Shown: one piece after another, positions 1 through 15,000 of the stretch | Position numbering within the stretch: the first letter of the stretch is position 1 | How the letters are laid out: each line of letters begins with the position of its first letter | Assembly (NCBI GenBank): GCA_014607495.2 | Contig: CP053160.1 | Location: 6,014,001-6,078,000 of the forward strand | DNA from: Carposina sasakii | Lineage: Eukaryota > Arthropoda > Insecta > Lepidoptera > Carposinidae | Direction: 5' to 3' | Length of the DNA: 64,000 bases | Made by a program: the position numbers and the translations under genes | Notes under the pieces: generated by a model | Told to the model about the DNA's origin: nothing | Seen by the model: only the letters and a program-made list of their open reading frames with translations | Databases searched by the model: none

Positions 1-76
1 AGGCAGCAGAGCTTATGTTTATGAATTATAGGGAAGCCCATAGATTTGATATCCTCCCTCAATTCATCATCTTCCA
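1..76 (-). CDS. clu: clu exon 13, partial at window edge
   Basis: Minus-strand exon starting after a TTTTTTGTTACAG acceptor (AG at 77-78). It reads [20 protein letters not shown] then KLCCL, matching the CLUH segment that follows FPPDV. It enters in phase 1 and runs off the left edge. Confidence 0.85.
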
Positions 77-3000
77 CTGTAACAAAAAACAAAATTTCAC
101 TATTCACGTAGGTCATAGTAGGTACCTACATACTCTAAAGTCCAAAAAATCTAGAGTGACATGATTAAATAAAAAGATTTTATAGCAATTTTTAAAAAGC
201 CTTCTCTCATGCTGATTTTGATAACAAATTCAATTCAAAATCAACATATTTTTGTATACAAAAATCAATATTTTTTTCTTTTCTTTTAAAATTTTAATGT
301 CCTATAGCATAGTGTGTCCTTCTGGTAGGCAAAGGCCTCATCGATTAGGGGCCACACTTCTCTTGTTCTTATTATGATGATCAAATGTATAATTTTTTAA
401 GATTAAGAAACTATACAGGATGATTTTTTGTCGTCAACGTTCCCGAATACTACGGAATCTCCCCATCATCACGATCATTTTTCTCAATGGAAGCATACCT
501 AGGAAGTGACTGGTTCCCAAGATATTAGGGTCCAAAGTTGAGTAAATAGACTGCATCTGCATAAATCCATATAGACGCGTGTTATAACATTTTAACACGA
601 AAAATAATTAAAATCAGGCTATAAGAAATCTAACACAAACACTGGATACTTACCATAAATTTCCCCCATCAAGTAATAAAAAAAAATAACATCGTTTCCC
701 AGTAATTTTTTTGCCATAAACTTACTTCGGTTCTTATTCACTGATGTATAGGTGTTCGATTTTCGAATATTTTTTTATTAATAATCTGCCAAATCACAAT
801 TACATTCATTCATTTTTACGATAGTGGACGCAAAGAGGACAGAGTAAAATTGCATTGCATCGTGGGAACGAAACAACAACTTGCTTCAAAAGTTAAAACT
901 CACGAAGAGGTTCGTGTACCGTACCATCAATGAAACTCTAGTGTCGATGACAAGAAAAGAAACGGCAGACCTCGTTCCGTTAGGACTAGGGGTAAAAAAC
1001 AAGGCGCGTTTGCAAGAAATCCCGTCCACAAACAGAAACTGATGGCTTTGGAAGAAGTACCGTAAAAAAAGACATGAAGACCTGGGACTACGGCATACCA
1101 AAAAAAGGGGGCATCTTCTTCTTCTGAGGTCTGATAGCTATGAGAGCCAAGAAATGCAAAGTTTTGCTAAAGTGATACAAACAGATACCGCGATATCCTG
1201 TTTACAGACGAGAAAATTTATAATATCGAGAGAAGTACAACAAACAAAATACAGGGTGTAACCAGCTCTGTCGGCCGTCATCCATCATCAATCATGTTAC
1301 CAATGATCATTTATGTGAAAAAGGTGTCCCTTACATTTTAGATCCATAGTAAAAGATCACTGGAGCACAGTCGGCACCAGCGCATCCACCGGAGTGGTTC
1401 GAGCGCCAGAATCGAGCTAATAAGGCCGTTGGCCCTCATCTAGCTGACCTCAATCCACTGTCAAAATTTGGCAGGAATTGGAGGAGAAGGTCTGTTCTAA
1501 ACCTCACAAAAATTTGAGCAGCCTAAAGTCATCATTGATTAAAGCAGTGGCGAGTATGGTCCGTGCTGCTATTGATGACTGGACGAGGCTTGTGTGAAAA
1601 ATTGGCATCTTTTGAATAAATTTTGTGTTTAATGTAAGCAATTAAATTACCTTTTTTAAAAATATACTTTTTTTGAATATCTGCTGTTTTCATTTTATAG
1701 CCAATTTTGTTTGTGACAGAATTTGCACCGACTGACTTATTTGATGTATACTATAGTACATGATAGAGTATAGGTTATTGTAAAGGGTGGCAACGAAAAA
1801 ACACCCAGTATATAAAATATTACAAAACTTACACTGAAGAAGTGACATCAGGCGGGAAGGTTAGGATATTATAATGGGCCGTCGTTACCAATGATCCCCT
1901 TACATTCCACACTGGAGCACAGTTCCACCGTCTCTCCGTTGGCGCTGGTCACCGAGTGAGGCATTATCTTCAGCTTCTGCCCGGCTTTGCTGAGCTGTGA
2001 TTGGTTATTGCTATGTAAATTGGATTGGTAAATACCTATCTATACTAATATTATAAAGTGAAGAGTTTGTTTGTTTGTTTGTTTGAGCGCTAATCAGGAA
2101 CTACTGGTCTGATTTGAAAAATTCTTTCAGTGTTAGATAGTCCATTTACCAAGGAAGGCCAGTCTATACAACAACCTGCCCGGCTTCGCAATGCGGACGA
2201 AGTTAGTGTAAAATAAATAGTGATAGTCTGCTGTTATGCTAACTCCTATAAATAGTCCCGCCCATTATCCCCCAACCAGTTCCACGTGGTAAGGGGTGAA
2301 CCTACCGCCGCTTTTCGTGCACAAATACAACAATCTAGCGACCGCTAACGAATCCAATAGGAAATGTTTCAGTGCCATTCTAAATAGGTATTACATATAA
2401 GCTATTTAGAGCCTCCTCCTATAGCAGGGTGCACCACGGGCAGGTGAGGTTGACTTTAGGTCCCAAGGTGTTAAAAACTCACACCTTATAAATAAATACA
2501 TAAATAAGTATTTCAAAAATAGAACATTTCACAACTCACCAGCTCCATATACTTGGGATGCGACAGCACCGTGGTGCCGAAGTCGATGCTGCCGTAGACG
2601 ACGCTCTGCTCCTGCTCCTTCTCGAGGATGCCGGGGATGATGGACTGCGCCGTGACGCGGTAGCCGCGGTAGTCCACCACCACCGTGCCCAGCGTGTGCA
2701 GCCCGGTTGTGTCCACCGCGCTGTACACGCGCACGCCTTGCAGGTCGTTGCGCTGCGCCACACGTTAGTTATACTGATGTGCCACATGTCGACTGTACTG
2801 GTGTGCCACAAGTTAACTATACTGATGTGCCACACATTAACTATGAGCGGTAACGTCTAACCCAGGTTGTCGACCATAACCGTACATACGTTTTACAGGG
2901 TATACGCGGTCTTGTGTCATATTACTATCAGTATGAGGTCGTCATATTATAATAGCCATGATGACAGTATTCAAGAATCAAAGAGTGATTGGTTTTAGAG

Positions 3001-6000
3001 AAAAATATATGTTGAAACGATTCTAAAAATTGACCCAATTTTAATATTAATATTGAGAATAATAAGATTTTCGATAAAATAAAAGTAAGTAATAAAAGTA
3101 ATACTGCAATCCGCCACGTTCTCTAAAAACACCAATCAGAGCGAATGACGTCACGCCTAAGTAAATATCACCGTGTCCAAACTGTGTCGTTTGAACTTTT
3201 GTTGCGTTGCGATTGATTTCTGCATAATTTAATTAGTTGTTTTGTTGTTTATTCGTGGTTTTGGGGTAAATATTTTGTGGATTTTCTTCCTAGAGCACAG
3301 ATACACTGCAATATTAACATAGGCGTGACATCACAAGCGGACGCCATGACACCTGCGAGCGTTTTCTCGCGAAATACAAAGTAGATAGATAAAAATGCAA
3401 TAATTTTGCGTTAAAGCTTAGTATATCGCAAAAATATTGTTTTTTTTTTCGGATATAGTAGACGTCTACCTACATTATAGAAGTGGATTTCGAAAAAAAA
3501 TCGAAATGTCATCATGTCATGACTATTATATAATTTTTAAAAATAGGCTTACAGGAGCAACAAAAGCAGCAGCATCACCGCCCAAATCCTTGTAATGGTC
3601 GCGCACATCGAAGCCGAGAGAGAAGAAGATATTGTTCCAGATAAACATCTGCATTTTCGGCTCCTCGCCTGGGTTGATGGCCATTACGTTACCGTCGACA
3701 ACCGCCATTGCGCCGCGCGTTGCGGCCGCTACGAAGTCACTGTGAACCTAAACGATACAGCTTTTGTAAAGGATACAAATAATACAGTTGGTAATTAATG
3801 TGTTGAAAAAGAACATTTTAAGCAAGTTCTTTTGGTGGAAGTTGACAAAGTCTGTAATTAGTCCATTATGCATGCACAGCATGTATGCTAGTTTATTTCG
3901 TAGTTTTGTACTTTCAAGAGCAAATATTAAATTCAATTATTGATATGTGATTACCACAGAGATCTATAGAGTGGCCGTGGGGGCGTGGGCGGTGTAATTG
4001 AACAAACAAAATAGAATGCAAGCAATTCGGGACTGATTGCCTAACGCGTCACACGAGTGTTTTTTTATAATGCCTGCTTGTTCAGTGGTTGTGTGCGTAT
4101 GACCATAAACTTGAAGGGGTTTAGAGCATAACAATTTTGTTTTCCATTTATACCCAAATTTCATTTTATTTCGTAATAATTTTCACTGAGGACATATGAT
4201 AACGATTGAACCTAATACTGCTCGCTATAGCGTGCCTGGTGTTGAAATCAGTTAAAATAACATATTGTCGGCCGCTCCCGCGCACGGCCGCTGCTAAGCG
4301 CTTTGAATAGATGTACCTATCATTTCTTGTTGTCGTGAGCGCATAGTACACGAGTAATAACTGTTAAGTAGATAATTTTGAGAGTTTTAAAAATATTATG
4401 TTTATGTAAAACAATGGTGAATTACTTATTATTATTAGTGTAACAAAGTAATTAATGTAGATGTGTGCAAAGTCCCTTTATTTTTGTATTTCTTATTAAT
4501 AAATATTTTTTAAAATTATAATATAAAAAAATATTATTTAACAAAATAGTTACTATAAAGTAGTTACTCACTTTGTGTTATCGAGTCTTAAATATTTCAG
4601 AATATTTTGTTAATTTCCAAAATTCCAACTGTTGTTTATGTCTTACTAGCGGGATCTCGTAGTTTATCAATTTTCAAATTACGATTTTTTTTACTAAAGT
4701 AATATATCAAGTTATTTATTACCTTTTTAAAAGTTAAATGAATACTTTTTGAAGATGAAATTAATTTTAAGATGAAGCTGTAAAAACATGTTTAAAATTG
4801 TATTGTGACACTACTAAAGATGTTCGATGTGCACAACGCAAGTGCTCGAAACAAATTTATCGCTCAATCACTAGCTACAAATTTGTTGAATGTATTTGCA
4901 CCCAGAGATAGCTGTGTGCGCGCCAATGAGAGTACCGCCTTAGTGTGAGTGTCAGAGATTTATCGTTGGGTGTAATTTGTGTTATTATTTAGATGTCAAT
5001 AAGTGTGGCTTATAGCCGCTTATCAGAACTCAAACTAAGTGCGCTTAGCGGCCCATCTCCTGGTTTTGTTATCTATGGTGAAGATTTTCAAGGCAAGCAA
5101 TGTAGTATTGTTTAGAGCATAGTAATGAGGGATTTTCATACGAAAATAACAGTAAAAATAGGGCGTGAGACATAATCCCCCCACCTCACCCTTCCCAGCA
5201 AGTAATAGTTCCGTGAGTTGCACTGATACTAAAGTGGCTACACACCCAGACTGTGTACAGATTATATCGGTTTTCTAAAGACGGTGTAGCTAGCATAATA
5301 GGAGACGAGATGTTGGATAGTATCAGATTATAATCTAACGAGATTTTTAACTTTTTTTGAACTAACTTAAATTTATGAATGACTACTGTTGCCCGTGACT
5401 TCATATGCGTGAACTACAGAATGTAGTCTATGTCCTTCTGCGTACTCCTGTATATGCCATCCCATATTATTAAATGCTACAGATACTTATAACTATTAAC
5501 CCTCGTGTAGTAGAGTATAGATACCTTTAATTTAGCAGAGATGCAAGTAATGCTAAGGTAGGTATCTGCTATATCTTTGTTTTTCCTAGCGGACAGATTT
5601 TTTGTCGAACGTGTTTACAGCACACTATAGTCTGTTTCGTCTATCTATAGTGCTTAGGAACTATTGATGTCTTTGGTTGAGGAGTGAGGTGGGGGGATTA
5701 GGATAGGTGATGCGCTCTCGCCATCTATCCAGGTGATTGAACTAAATTTTTTTTACTTTTAATAGTTGTTAGAAAATCACTCATTTATTGCATCAATAAA
5801 ATTGTATGCAACAGACAAGAAAATGGTATCATGTAAATTAATTCTCTTAGATGCGAGATGGGAAGGGAAGGGAAAACTAGGAACATCATCCGCCTATAAC
5901 TGATCCCAAAGTAAAAACTTCACTTACCTTGAAAATAGCTCGTTCTCTAAGAAGTCTCTCCGGCAACGTGGCTCTGGGCAGTTCGCGTGTCGTTTGAAGC

Positions 6001-9000
6001 TCCTCATTCCAGTCGCGCGTCTGGCCGGGAATATGCTCCTCGTATCCCAGCTTAGATGAGAATGCTTTAGGAATAGACATGATACATTAACAAGGTGTAA
6101 TAGTAAAATGGGTAATCTTCTAGGAACTCTGTAATAGGCTCCTTTATCGTATCGGACTTAGTAGGGCAACTGGGAAAAAATTTGTATGTAATAAATATTG
6201 ACACTTTTTCTCAATCACCATCAACCTTTAGGCAAATTATTTAGAATTGTTCAGTAATTTCAACAACATTGCTTAGAATAACATTTATTTCGGTCTTTCT
6301 CTCGATCTAGCTCTCAAATTGTGCAAAAGAGATTGAGGTTACATCAACATGGGGCATGTGGTTTTGAAAGCACAATTTAAAAGTGATAGCTGTATATTGC
6401 GAAGAGAGCATCATGTAAATGAATATCATTATGTAACAGATTATGAAGATAACAATGATATTATAAAAACGTTACAACGTTGATAGATAAACTGTAGGTT
6501 ACCTTGTTTCATATACCTACTGGGTTAATAATGCTTATAGACAGAAACCTACAGGATATTATAAAAGTAAAATACCCATTGCCAATTTAGGTATTTACTT
6601 ATGTCATAAAATACGGTAGTAATATCTACATGTCACGACTTCAATATCTTTTCACTGGTATGAGGGAGACGAAATGTAGAGTAATAATATAGGTTTTTAT
6701 TAAGTAAAAAAAAAAAACAAACTGCAAGAAAAATTGTGTGTAAACAACTTACTGATCTTAAAATGTGATCGCAAAAACTGGTAGTCATAATATATGCAAT
6801 ATGCCAACATTATTAGAAACGCTAATGCTTTTATTATGTACGGATCAATACCCTGTTTGAATAGAAAATTAAGTCCCTTTTGAATGGATCATTGTTGTCG
6901 TGACGTAAATAACAAGCGGGCTAATGTATATCTTATGTGTTCGTTCATTCTTCGTAAGCAAACGCAAACACAGTTTTCTCCCATAAAATTGGAGAAGCAA
7001 ACACAATGTCGGTAGTGCCTGTAGTTATGTCATTTACTAAAAAAAATACGATGCAATCTTCGCTTGTCGCATGTTTTACGTAATAATATCATCTCTATAT
7101 ACCTAAATCTGAGTAAGGATAACACAACAATTATCACTCTTTTATATTTTAAAGATTATTTAAAGAAAGCAAAATTCAAAAGAATATAATTTTGATGATT
7201 TCTTTATTATTCACAATCCAGATCTTGTTGAAAATCTTTTTGGCTACTGTACGGAATAATCTAGTTAATGTGCAGGTAAGTTCGCTGGCTAACATCCAAC
7301 TTAGTTATGTGAAAATATTATTGTCGGCTTTATTAAAACTAATGGGCCTTAGAGACATTGCTTACCTACCAGTTTATAAAATAGAATAAAATGATAATTT
7401 TATATTATAAGCATGAGATATAGGGACCAAACAAAGGTGCTTTGGGCACAATTTGCTCTATTACCATACAATATGTATTACAAAAATCCTGAATGGCTGA
7501 TTCGACTAATGAATCAACACACAGCCTAAACCGCTCTGCAGAGGCCTAAACTTTGGACCCTAATATCTTGGGGACAAGACACTTCCCAGGTAAGCCTCTA
7601 TGGAGAAAAATGATCGTGATGATGGGGAAATTCCGTAGTTTTCGGGAACGTTGACGACCAAAAAACACCTGTATAGTGTTTGGCGGCAAGAAAGAAAGGA
7701 TTTCCTGAAGTTCTCACTAAATAATGCTAGATAATATACCATCTGCCTACCCCGTAAGGGATAAAGACGTGATTATATGATGATGTTGATAATATAATTT
7801 TACTTACTGTCCTCAGCGCGTATGGCGTCCACGGTATGTTCCAGCAACGGAGACGCCCACTGGTACACTTGATATGGCGTCGCCACCCTTTCGAACGGGT
7901 GCTTCTGCATGCGTCTCTTTTGCACCAATGCGAAGTTGCGCTTGAAAGCAGGGGACACAATGCTTAAGAGCTCTATCAGAGAGTGGCAGAGAAGCGATGG
8001 CGTCGACGCGCGTGGGTTGAACAGTTCCTCGGTGGATCTGTTGGCAAATGTCAGATGATTAACTAAGCTTTGCATCGAATTTTATTCATTTATCGACGTT
8101 GTCCAGAAAACGTTATGTGTGGGTGCTTGGAGAGGAATTAGCCCAGCATTGAGACACCTAATGGCTACATCAAATACATTATGTAAAGAAATAGTTATAT
8201 AGATCAAAATGTAAGAATCTTTTATGCATGTATTTATTAATTTACTTTTCATAATCATGAGTTTTCGCAAACCTAAAGCACAGGCTCAGCCTAGTTTAGG
8301 TAAATTTATATACTACCTATTTAAATTTTAAGATTTTTAATGTATGTATACCAAATGTTTGATATTAAATAAATTTTATTATTATTATTATTATTTATTA
8401 TTAAACCATAAATACAATTTTTGCAAGATTCATTTTGACACTTTGTTCGCTTGAGTTATGCGATAAAAAAACTAGGCTAATAGAGGTCTATTTTATCTCA
8501 ATCTTACTTGTTTCTATGAACGATAAGAAACGATAAACAGTCTATCTGTAACTGGTTAATCCTATTTTGAACAGCTTGCGCTATTCTTAAGTGTACATCT
8601 TTAGCGCGAGACCGTGCCTTGATTGGCTGCAAAAACATTAGATTACCGCATAAACTGTTATTAGCTCAGTGACGATTACTACGTTGCACATAATGCCAAT
8701 GCACTTTGTAGCATATTATTGCTGTCTATATTGTGGTAAGAAGAAATTAAGACCTTACCTATCACTGAAAGTTACCTACAATATAATTTGTGTTTTTATT
8801 TTTGTATTTTATTTTAGTAAAAAAAAATCGTCTATTTATACCTACTTTTAGACAATTTTCATACAAGTTCATTGAACTCGAAACCATTCAATTGTTCCTT
8901 ATTTTACAGGCAATAATGCAATAACTTTTAACATACATCTATGACAATAGGTTAGAGTTAACCGTACGCCACAAGCATAGTACGTTCACATCATCAATCA

Positions 9001-12000
9001 TTGTTTAATTTATGTACGTGACATCATTTTAGACTAATTGATTGCACTTCAAACGAACTTTTGTTCTGTACAGAAACTAAATGTAAAACATACTTGCATA
9101 TTGCGGCGGTTACCAATAACTTTTTAAACAGATTTTTTAGAACAGAATAATTTTAACGCATATTATAGGTAATGTATTTTAAAGTTTATACTATTAAGTA
9201 TGTACATAAAGATGTTAATCGACGTCACTCGCGACATTTCAGTGACAGGGTCGTCCGTCAGATGTAAAAAAAAAATCCGCACTTACTTTTTCTTTCTCCC
9301 AGTTTTACTCCCCATTTCCCCTATTTCACACTTCTCTCCTTTCGTCTCTTATTGTTTGACTTTTTCTTACTATTCCTTCCTGTATTTCCTTGTAAACTTT
9401 TCGGGTTATGTAAAATTGTACCACAGTTTCTTTCGAATCTGTCACGACACCACCTGTATATGTTGGTACTTGTATATGTGCAACGCCAAACAGGTTAATC
9501 GACAGTCAAAGTAAGTACCTAACTATTAACTAAACTGCGCTGAAAAATCGCACTTACTCAACGCGAAATATGTATATACTTACTTAGTCTAGTCAATACG
9601 TTCTTAGATATGACATTTAGATGTATATCTCTTATGTCTGCCGCTGATGATTTTCAAAAGGACCTAAAAAGTATGTAAGTACTCACTGGTTAAGATAGAA
9701 CCCTCGTGGGCACGCCGTGATGTGGAAGTGCCTCTCCTCAATAGTAACCACGTGGAGATAAAGCAGATCTCCACACATCTTGCGAGGGCCAGGAGGAGGG
9801 TTCCAACCCGATGTTGTCAGGACCTGGACATATTACTATTAGGTTAGTTATCAAGCTTATAATACCTATGTTGAGCCACTGGATTATCGTGATAATAAAA
9901 TATGGTAGGTATTAGTATAGAAAGTTATATGAGTGTCCAGATATATACTATGAGTACAGGTACGGCACGCTCGTAGCCCCACAATCCCGAGACAGCCCTA
10001 TGCAACTATGTAGACATGCATAAGTATATATGTTACATAACTATGTGTGTTCCCAGACCTATTTAGAATGGCACGGAAACATTTCCTGTTCTATTCGTTA
10101 CCGGTCGCTAGATTGTTGTTGTATTTTTAGGCCGTATAATCAGCCCATTAAATAAAACTCAGATTCGCGGATCTTAGAAACTGAATATAATCGTCTCGTC
10201 TTCAGCAAATAGCAGTCCACTGCTAGACGTAGGATTTTTGGATTATGGTGTCAGCACATGAGGCGCTGCTGCCCACCTCCTTAAACCCTTAATCGCCTCG
10301 TACAAACTCTACACAGCCGGCACCACGCGGCGAACTAAATAATATGTTTAATAATAGAAAATATTTCACTAGTATGCACTCATTACAACGTAAAATAATT
10401 AGATGTTTATTACTAAGTAGCTAAAAATAAAGATTTTTTTTATGTTACTATCTCATTTCTGTTTACAGAAACATTAATAAAGCTCACATAAAATATTACA
10501 TTTGTAGACACAACAAACAAACAAAATATAACATTAATCATTAACAGCTATTTCAATAAATAGGTTCGCAAGTATTTATCTAAAAGGTTATTTCTTATTT
10601 AAAATTTAAATATGCACAAAAGTACTTGTATTTGAAATCCACTGAATTACGCTTTAAAAATACCAAACAAGTAATCATAAGAATGCTAAACAAGTCATCA
10701 TATGATAATGTACAAGCATTCAGATTTTGTAAACTGCGTACACAGTAAAAAAAACTTAGCACTAAGGGTTATCTATAAAAACGCCAAAAACCATAATTTT
10801 TAGTATGTCAGTGGGAGCCCCTTTATATATTTATTTTATTTTTAGTATTCATTGTCATAGTGGAAATAGAAATACATTATTATTTATAAACATGTCATGC
10901 CTGTGACAGACAGATAGAAAGACACTGTAAGCAAAACAATGGGGTCCCGTTTACTTGTGTAGTATAGATTTTACCTTCAGGCACTGCGGTGCTTTGTTCT
11001 CCTTGGTCAGGCCTGGGTGCAGCGGTAAGAGAGGGCGGTCCACGCTGCCCGGCATTATGTAGTCAGGGGGAGTGCAGTCTACGCTCTCTGGACGGGACTT
11101 CTTCTTTTCTATAAGGAATGTTCGATTCTTTAGGATAAATCTAAGTGTGTAGTGCCACGAAGTTAACTTTTTTTTAGCTTCGAAGTTGCATCGATTTCGT
11201 TATTTCAGGTAAACAAATTAATGGATGACTCCGCAACGCGTTTTGGAAGACGGCGCTAAGTGGATTTTTCCTGAACATAATATAATAATAATGACAGTTG
11301 TCGAAACTATAAAACTCATGTTATTCGTAGGTAATTCAACGAATAATAAATAGGTGTCATGGATATAGCAGTCCAGTAAAATATTTCTGAAATAGTCACA
11401 CGACAAGGGAAGTACGCTCAAAATAGTTTTACACAACTTAATGGGCCGCTAATTTGACATGCACTTTCCTCATAAAGTATTCGAAATGGGCTCTTCATTC
11501 GGAAACATGGCATTGTTACGTGAGGTATAATTTACACAAATTGGGGACCATAATCACCGTTGCAGTTCACAATGGACTAACATTTAGGAATATACCGAAA
11601 TTGTTATGAGCCGGCGACGCAACGGTTGGATAAACAAGCAAGGTAAAGTAAAACTATGCAATAGTCTAGTGTCACGTATAAGCGTTTGTAGGTACCTAAG
11701 TAATGCATGTCTTATTACTATATATATATATGTCTTATTACTATAATGTACTTTGCTACACATTATAAACTACTACATACATAATACAGATGGTATAGAG
11801 CAAGTGGCAAGACAAATATTAGTGATCTCCTTTTATAAAGAAGCAGTCTAGAATAGAAAACCTACAGACTTATTTTCCATGACATTGAATTTACTTTCGT
11901 AACCAATAAAGTGCACCTTTATAGTGGTTAGGTATAACATACCTAGTATATCTCCCTGCGTGATGACATTGAGGAAGGCAAGCGAGCTGCATTCCTGTCC

Positions 12001-15000
12001 GGCGTACGCGTCGGTGTAGTCGATGGACTTCAGCAGGTCTCGCACGTGACGCACATGGATCCTCGCCTCCCGCATTGTGTACGGCTCTTCCACCACCTAG
12101 GAAAAAGTTTAACATATAAACACACAGCTGTGTTTCTAAAGGGTAACTGCAGGATCACGAAGATCAGCCACGTTTAGAATACGAGTAGCATAAGATAGTT
12201 TAAAATTGTGTAGTGGCACACACAACTGATGAACTTAAGTATACACATATAGCAACGGCCGTGCTCCCGAAATGAGATAGTCGAAACTGCAGCATGATAA
12301 GGGTGATTCCACAGCTACGTATCCCCTAGCGGGGATAGATGTTAACGATCAGTTACAAGTTGCTAGCGTAACGCCTGAGAGAATGCCCGAGTTCCTTAGC
12401 CGGCTCTTACGACATGCACGACCTTTACCTACATTATAATACATAATAATATAAAATTATTAATAAAGAAAATTGAAAAAATTCTTCACCCGAGTGGGAA
12501 TCGAACCCACGACCACTGCAAACCGTGCCAGCCACTCTAACCACTGAACTACCGGGTCAATTACTCGGATGACGAATTTTACCATCTCTTTTATACATAA
12601 TAATGTTACCTTTATAACTGATCCTTCTTTCAACCCCTCAATATTCTTCAGTTCTGCAAAATTGTCCAATGTGACGCCATCCAGCTGAAGTGAGAAGCAG
12701 GTCCGGTGGCACGTGTCCTCGCGATCCATTAGTACTTGGTGTATTTCTTGAACTAGCTCCATGCTCGATACCTAGCGACGTGGATTGCATTTTAACTCAT
12801 CACTATTCAGTAGCGCATTAGCTTACGCATTGTAATTCAACTTGCAGTTTATCACGACACGTATATTTACGTAACCATGATAACAGATATGTATCTATGT
12901 TTTAAATAATTGTATACACTATGGTGAAAGATAAGATCAATTACCTGTATATCCAGAGGCTCGGCGCCCGGGCTCACAATCTTGACTGTGAAGCCCATGT
13001 CTTGGATGAATACAACTTCAGCATCCCGCTTCTTCTCGTCTCCATCCTCGCTCGGTGAAGATTCTCTATCCTTTTCACCATTTACCAGTTCTCCATTACT
13101 TTCCCCGTTAATTTTATCAGATTCATTTGAACTTTTAGACTTGTCACCGTTTTTGTCACCGGTTTCCTTATTCTTTGTAACGTCTTTCTTTTTATCTTTT
13201 TCTGAATCACTACTCTTATCGTGTACTTTGGTCTTTTTGTCCTTCTTCTTGTCTGAAACAGTCTTACTTTCCGAAACCTTTGATTTAGGCAAAACATTAT
13301 CAAGTCCTTCTTCAGACTTATCATCTGAGTCACTGTTAATTCCATTAGAAACTAGTTTAATATTATCACTACTACTAATATCACATTCTAATTCTTTTTT
13401 TGTGTCACCGTTAACGATTTTCTGACATGCATTTTCTTTGCCGTTTACTATTGAGTCTTTGGTACCTACTTTATCTTTTTTACAAACATTATCTTTTGAT
13501 TCGCCGTTAATTTTATTTGCAGAGTTGCTGGATTTAATTTGTGATGATTTTTCGCCATTAACTTTGGTCTTCTGTGATTCTGTGAATTAACAACTTCAAT
13601 CAGACACTTGGTATGTTATAATAGCTTATACCAAAATAAAATAACCTATAACATTCTTACTTCCTATCATGATCATGGCAAACAAAAAGATGAAACTTAC
13701 CAATGTTCAACGGGAAAGGCGGTATGGTACTGGTTTGCGGCGATGGAGGTTTCTTGGCTGCAGCAGCGTAGGAAACCCTCGGGGATGAACCGCCACCGCC
13801 CTCGTCATCGCCGCGCCCATTCGGTGTGGTCGCTAGGCCATTCTGTGTGGTCGCAGACCCATTGGGTGTGGTCGCCACCCCATTCGGTGTGGTAGCGTGC
13901 CCATTGCTGCAAGTCACTGCCTTTGCACCACCATCTTTTTTCATCTTCTGTGGTTTTTCTTTAACAAACAAAATAAAATCTACTTAGATACATCAGTAAG
14001 CAGAATATGTGCGTATTATGTTTAATTAAATTAATCACTATAATAGCTATATGTATTACCAATTTCCGGTAAATAATGACAGTTAACTGAGGTAATAATA
14101 AATCATAGAAGAATAAATTGTTATTAGGTAAATAAAAACAAATATATAATTATGATAATCAACACGAGAAATGAAAGCTATATCATGTTTTACTAGATGT
14201 GATTTATTTATTATCAATAACAGAAGATATTGGTATTAAATTCGTAATTCAAGAAATAACTTCGCATTTAATAGGTGCTATACAATAGTACTGGGATCCT
14301 TTGAAACATCGGCAACATACGAAATCGAAATGTAAATCGACAACACGAATAGTTGTCGAGAAGGAATGTTCTATTACTGTAGCCGCATTTACTGACGCGG
14401 CGCCGGTTTTTTAGCCGACAGCAGCGTTTTCAGTAGAGAATGACGTTTGCGAGGGCGCTGCGTGCGCTCGTCGCGTGACAGAGCTCCATGTGGTGCGTCC
14501 TGGCGCGGGGCCAACTATCTCCAGCGACGAGTCAATAATAGACGGGCGAGATGCCGCCAACAATAGGGGGCTAGACGCGCTTTTATTGACGCTGCGCCTG
14601 CGACTACAAACAAGTAGCTGCATCGCTTTCATCGTGGCAGCGGAAAGTTTAAGGGTTCACGCACGATAAGATAGAGTAGCTAAATGCGGCGAGTGAGTTT
14701 AATAAAGTCATGCGTGACACCAAGATGATCCGTTGATAGAATTGTTTTGAAATGTTATCAATAAGGCGATGAAAAATCACTAAATTGCAAGAAATTAAGT
14801 AGAAAATCGCTGTTTCTTTACCATGAAGTTAATAGGCAATTGATTATTTAGGAAAAAATATACATATTACAATTACGAATTAAACTGGATTTGATGAAAG
14901 CAATTATTACACGTTCAGCAGAAATAAACAATTTCGCATTTCTCAATATTTTAAGACGTAGTATGAAGTACCTTATCGTGGTAAAAATTAGTGTGCAAAG

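Noticed and set aside
12982..13425. 147-codon plus-strand frame rich in Ser/Leu
   Set aside because: Antisense of clu exon 3; the composition is the mirror of its Lys/Ser/Asp bias.
14395..14650. CpG-rich patch in clu intron 1 as an alternative promoter
   Set aside because: Only a modest composition change; no promoter element or exon could be supported.
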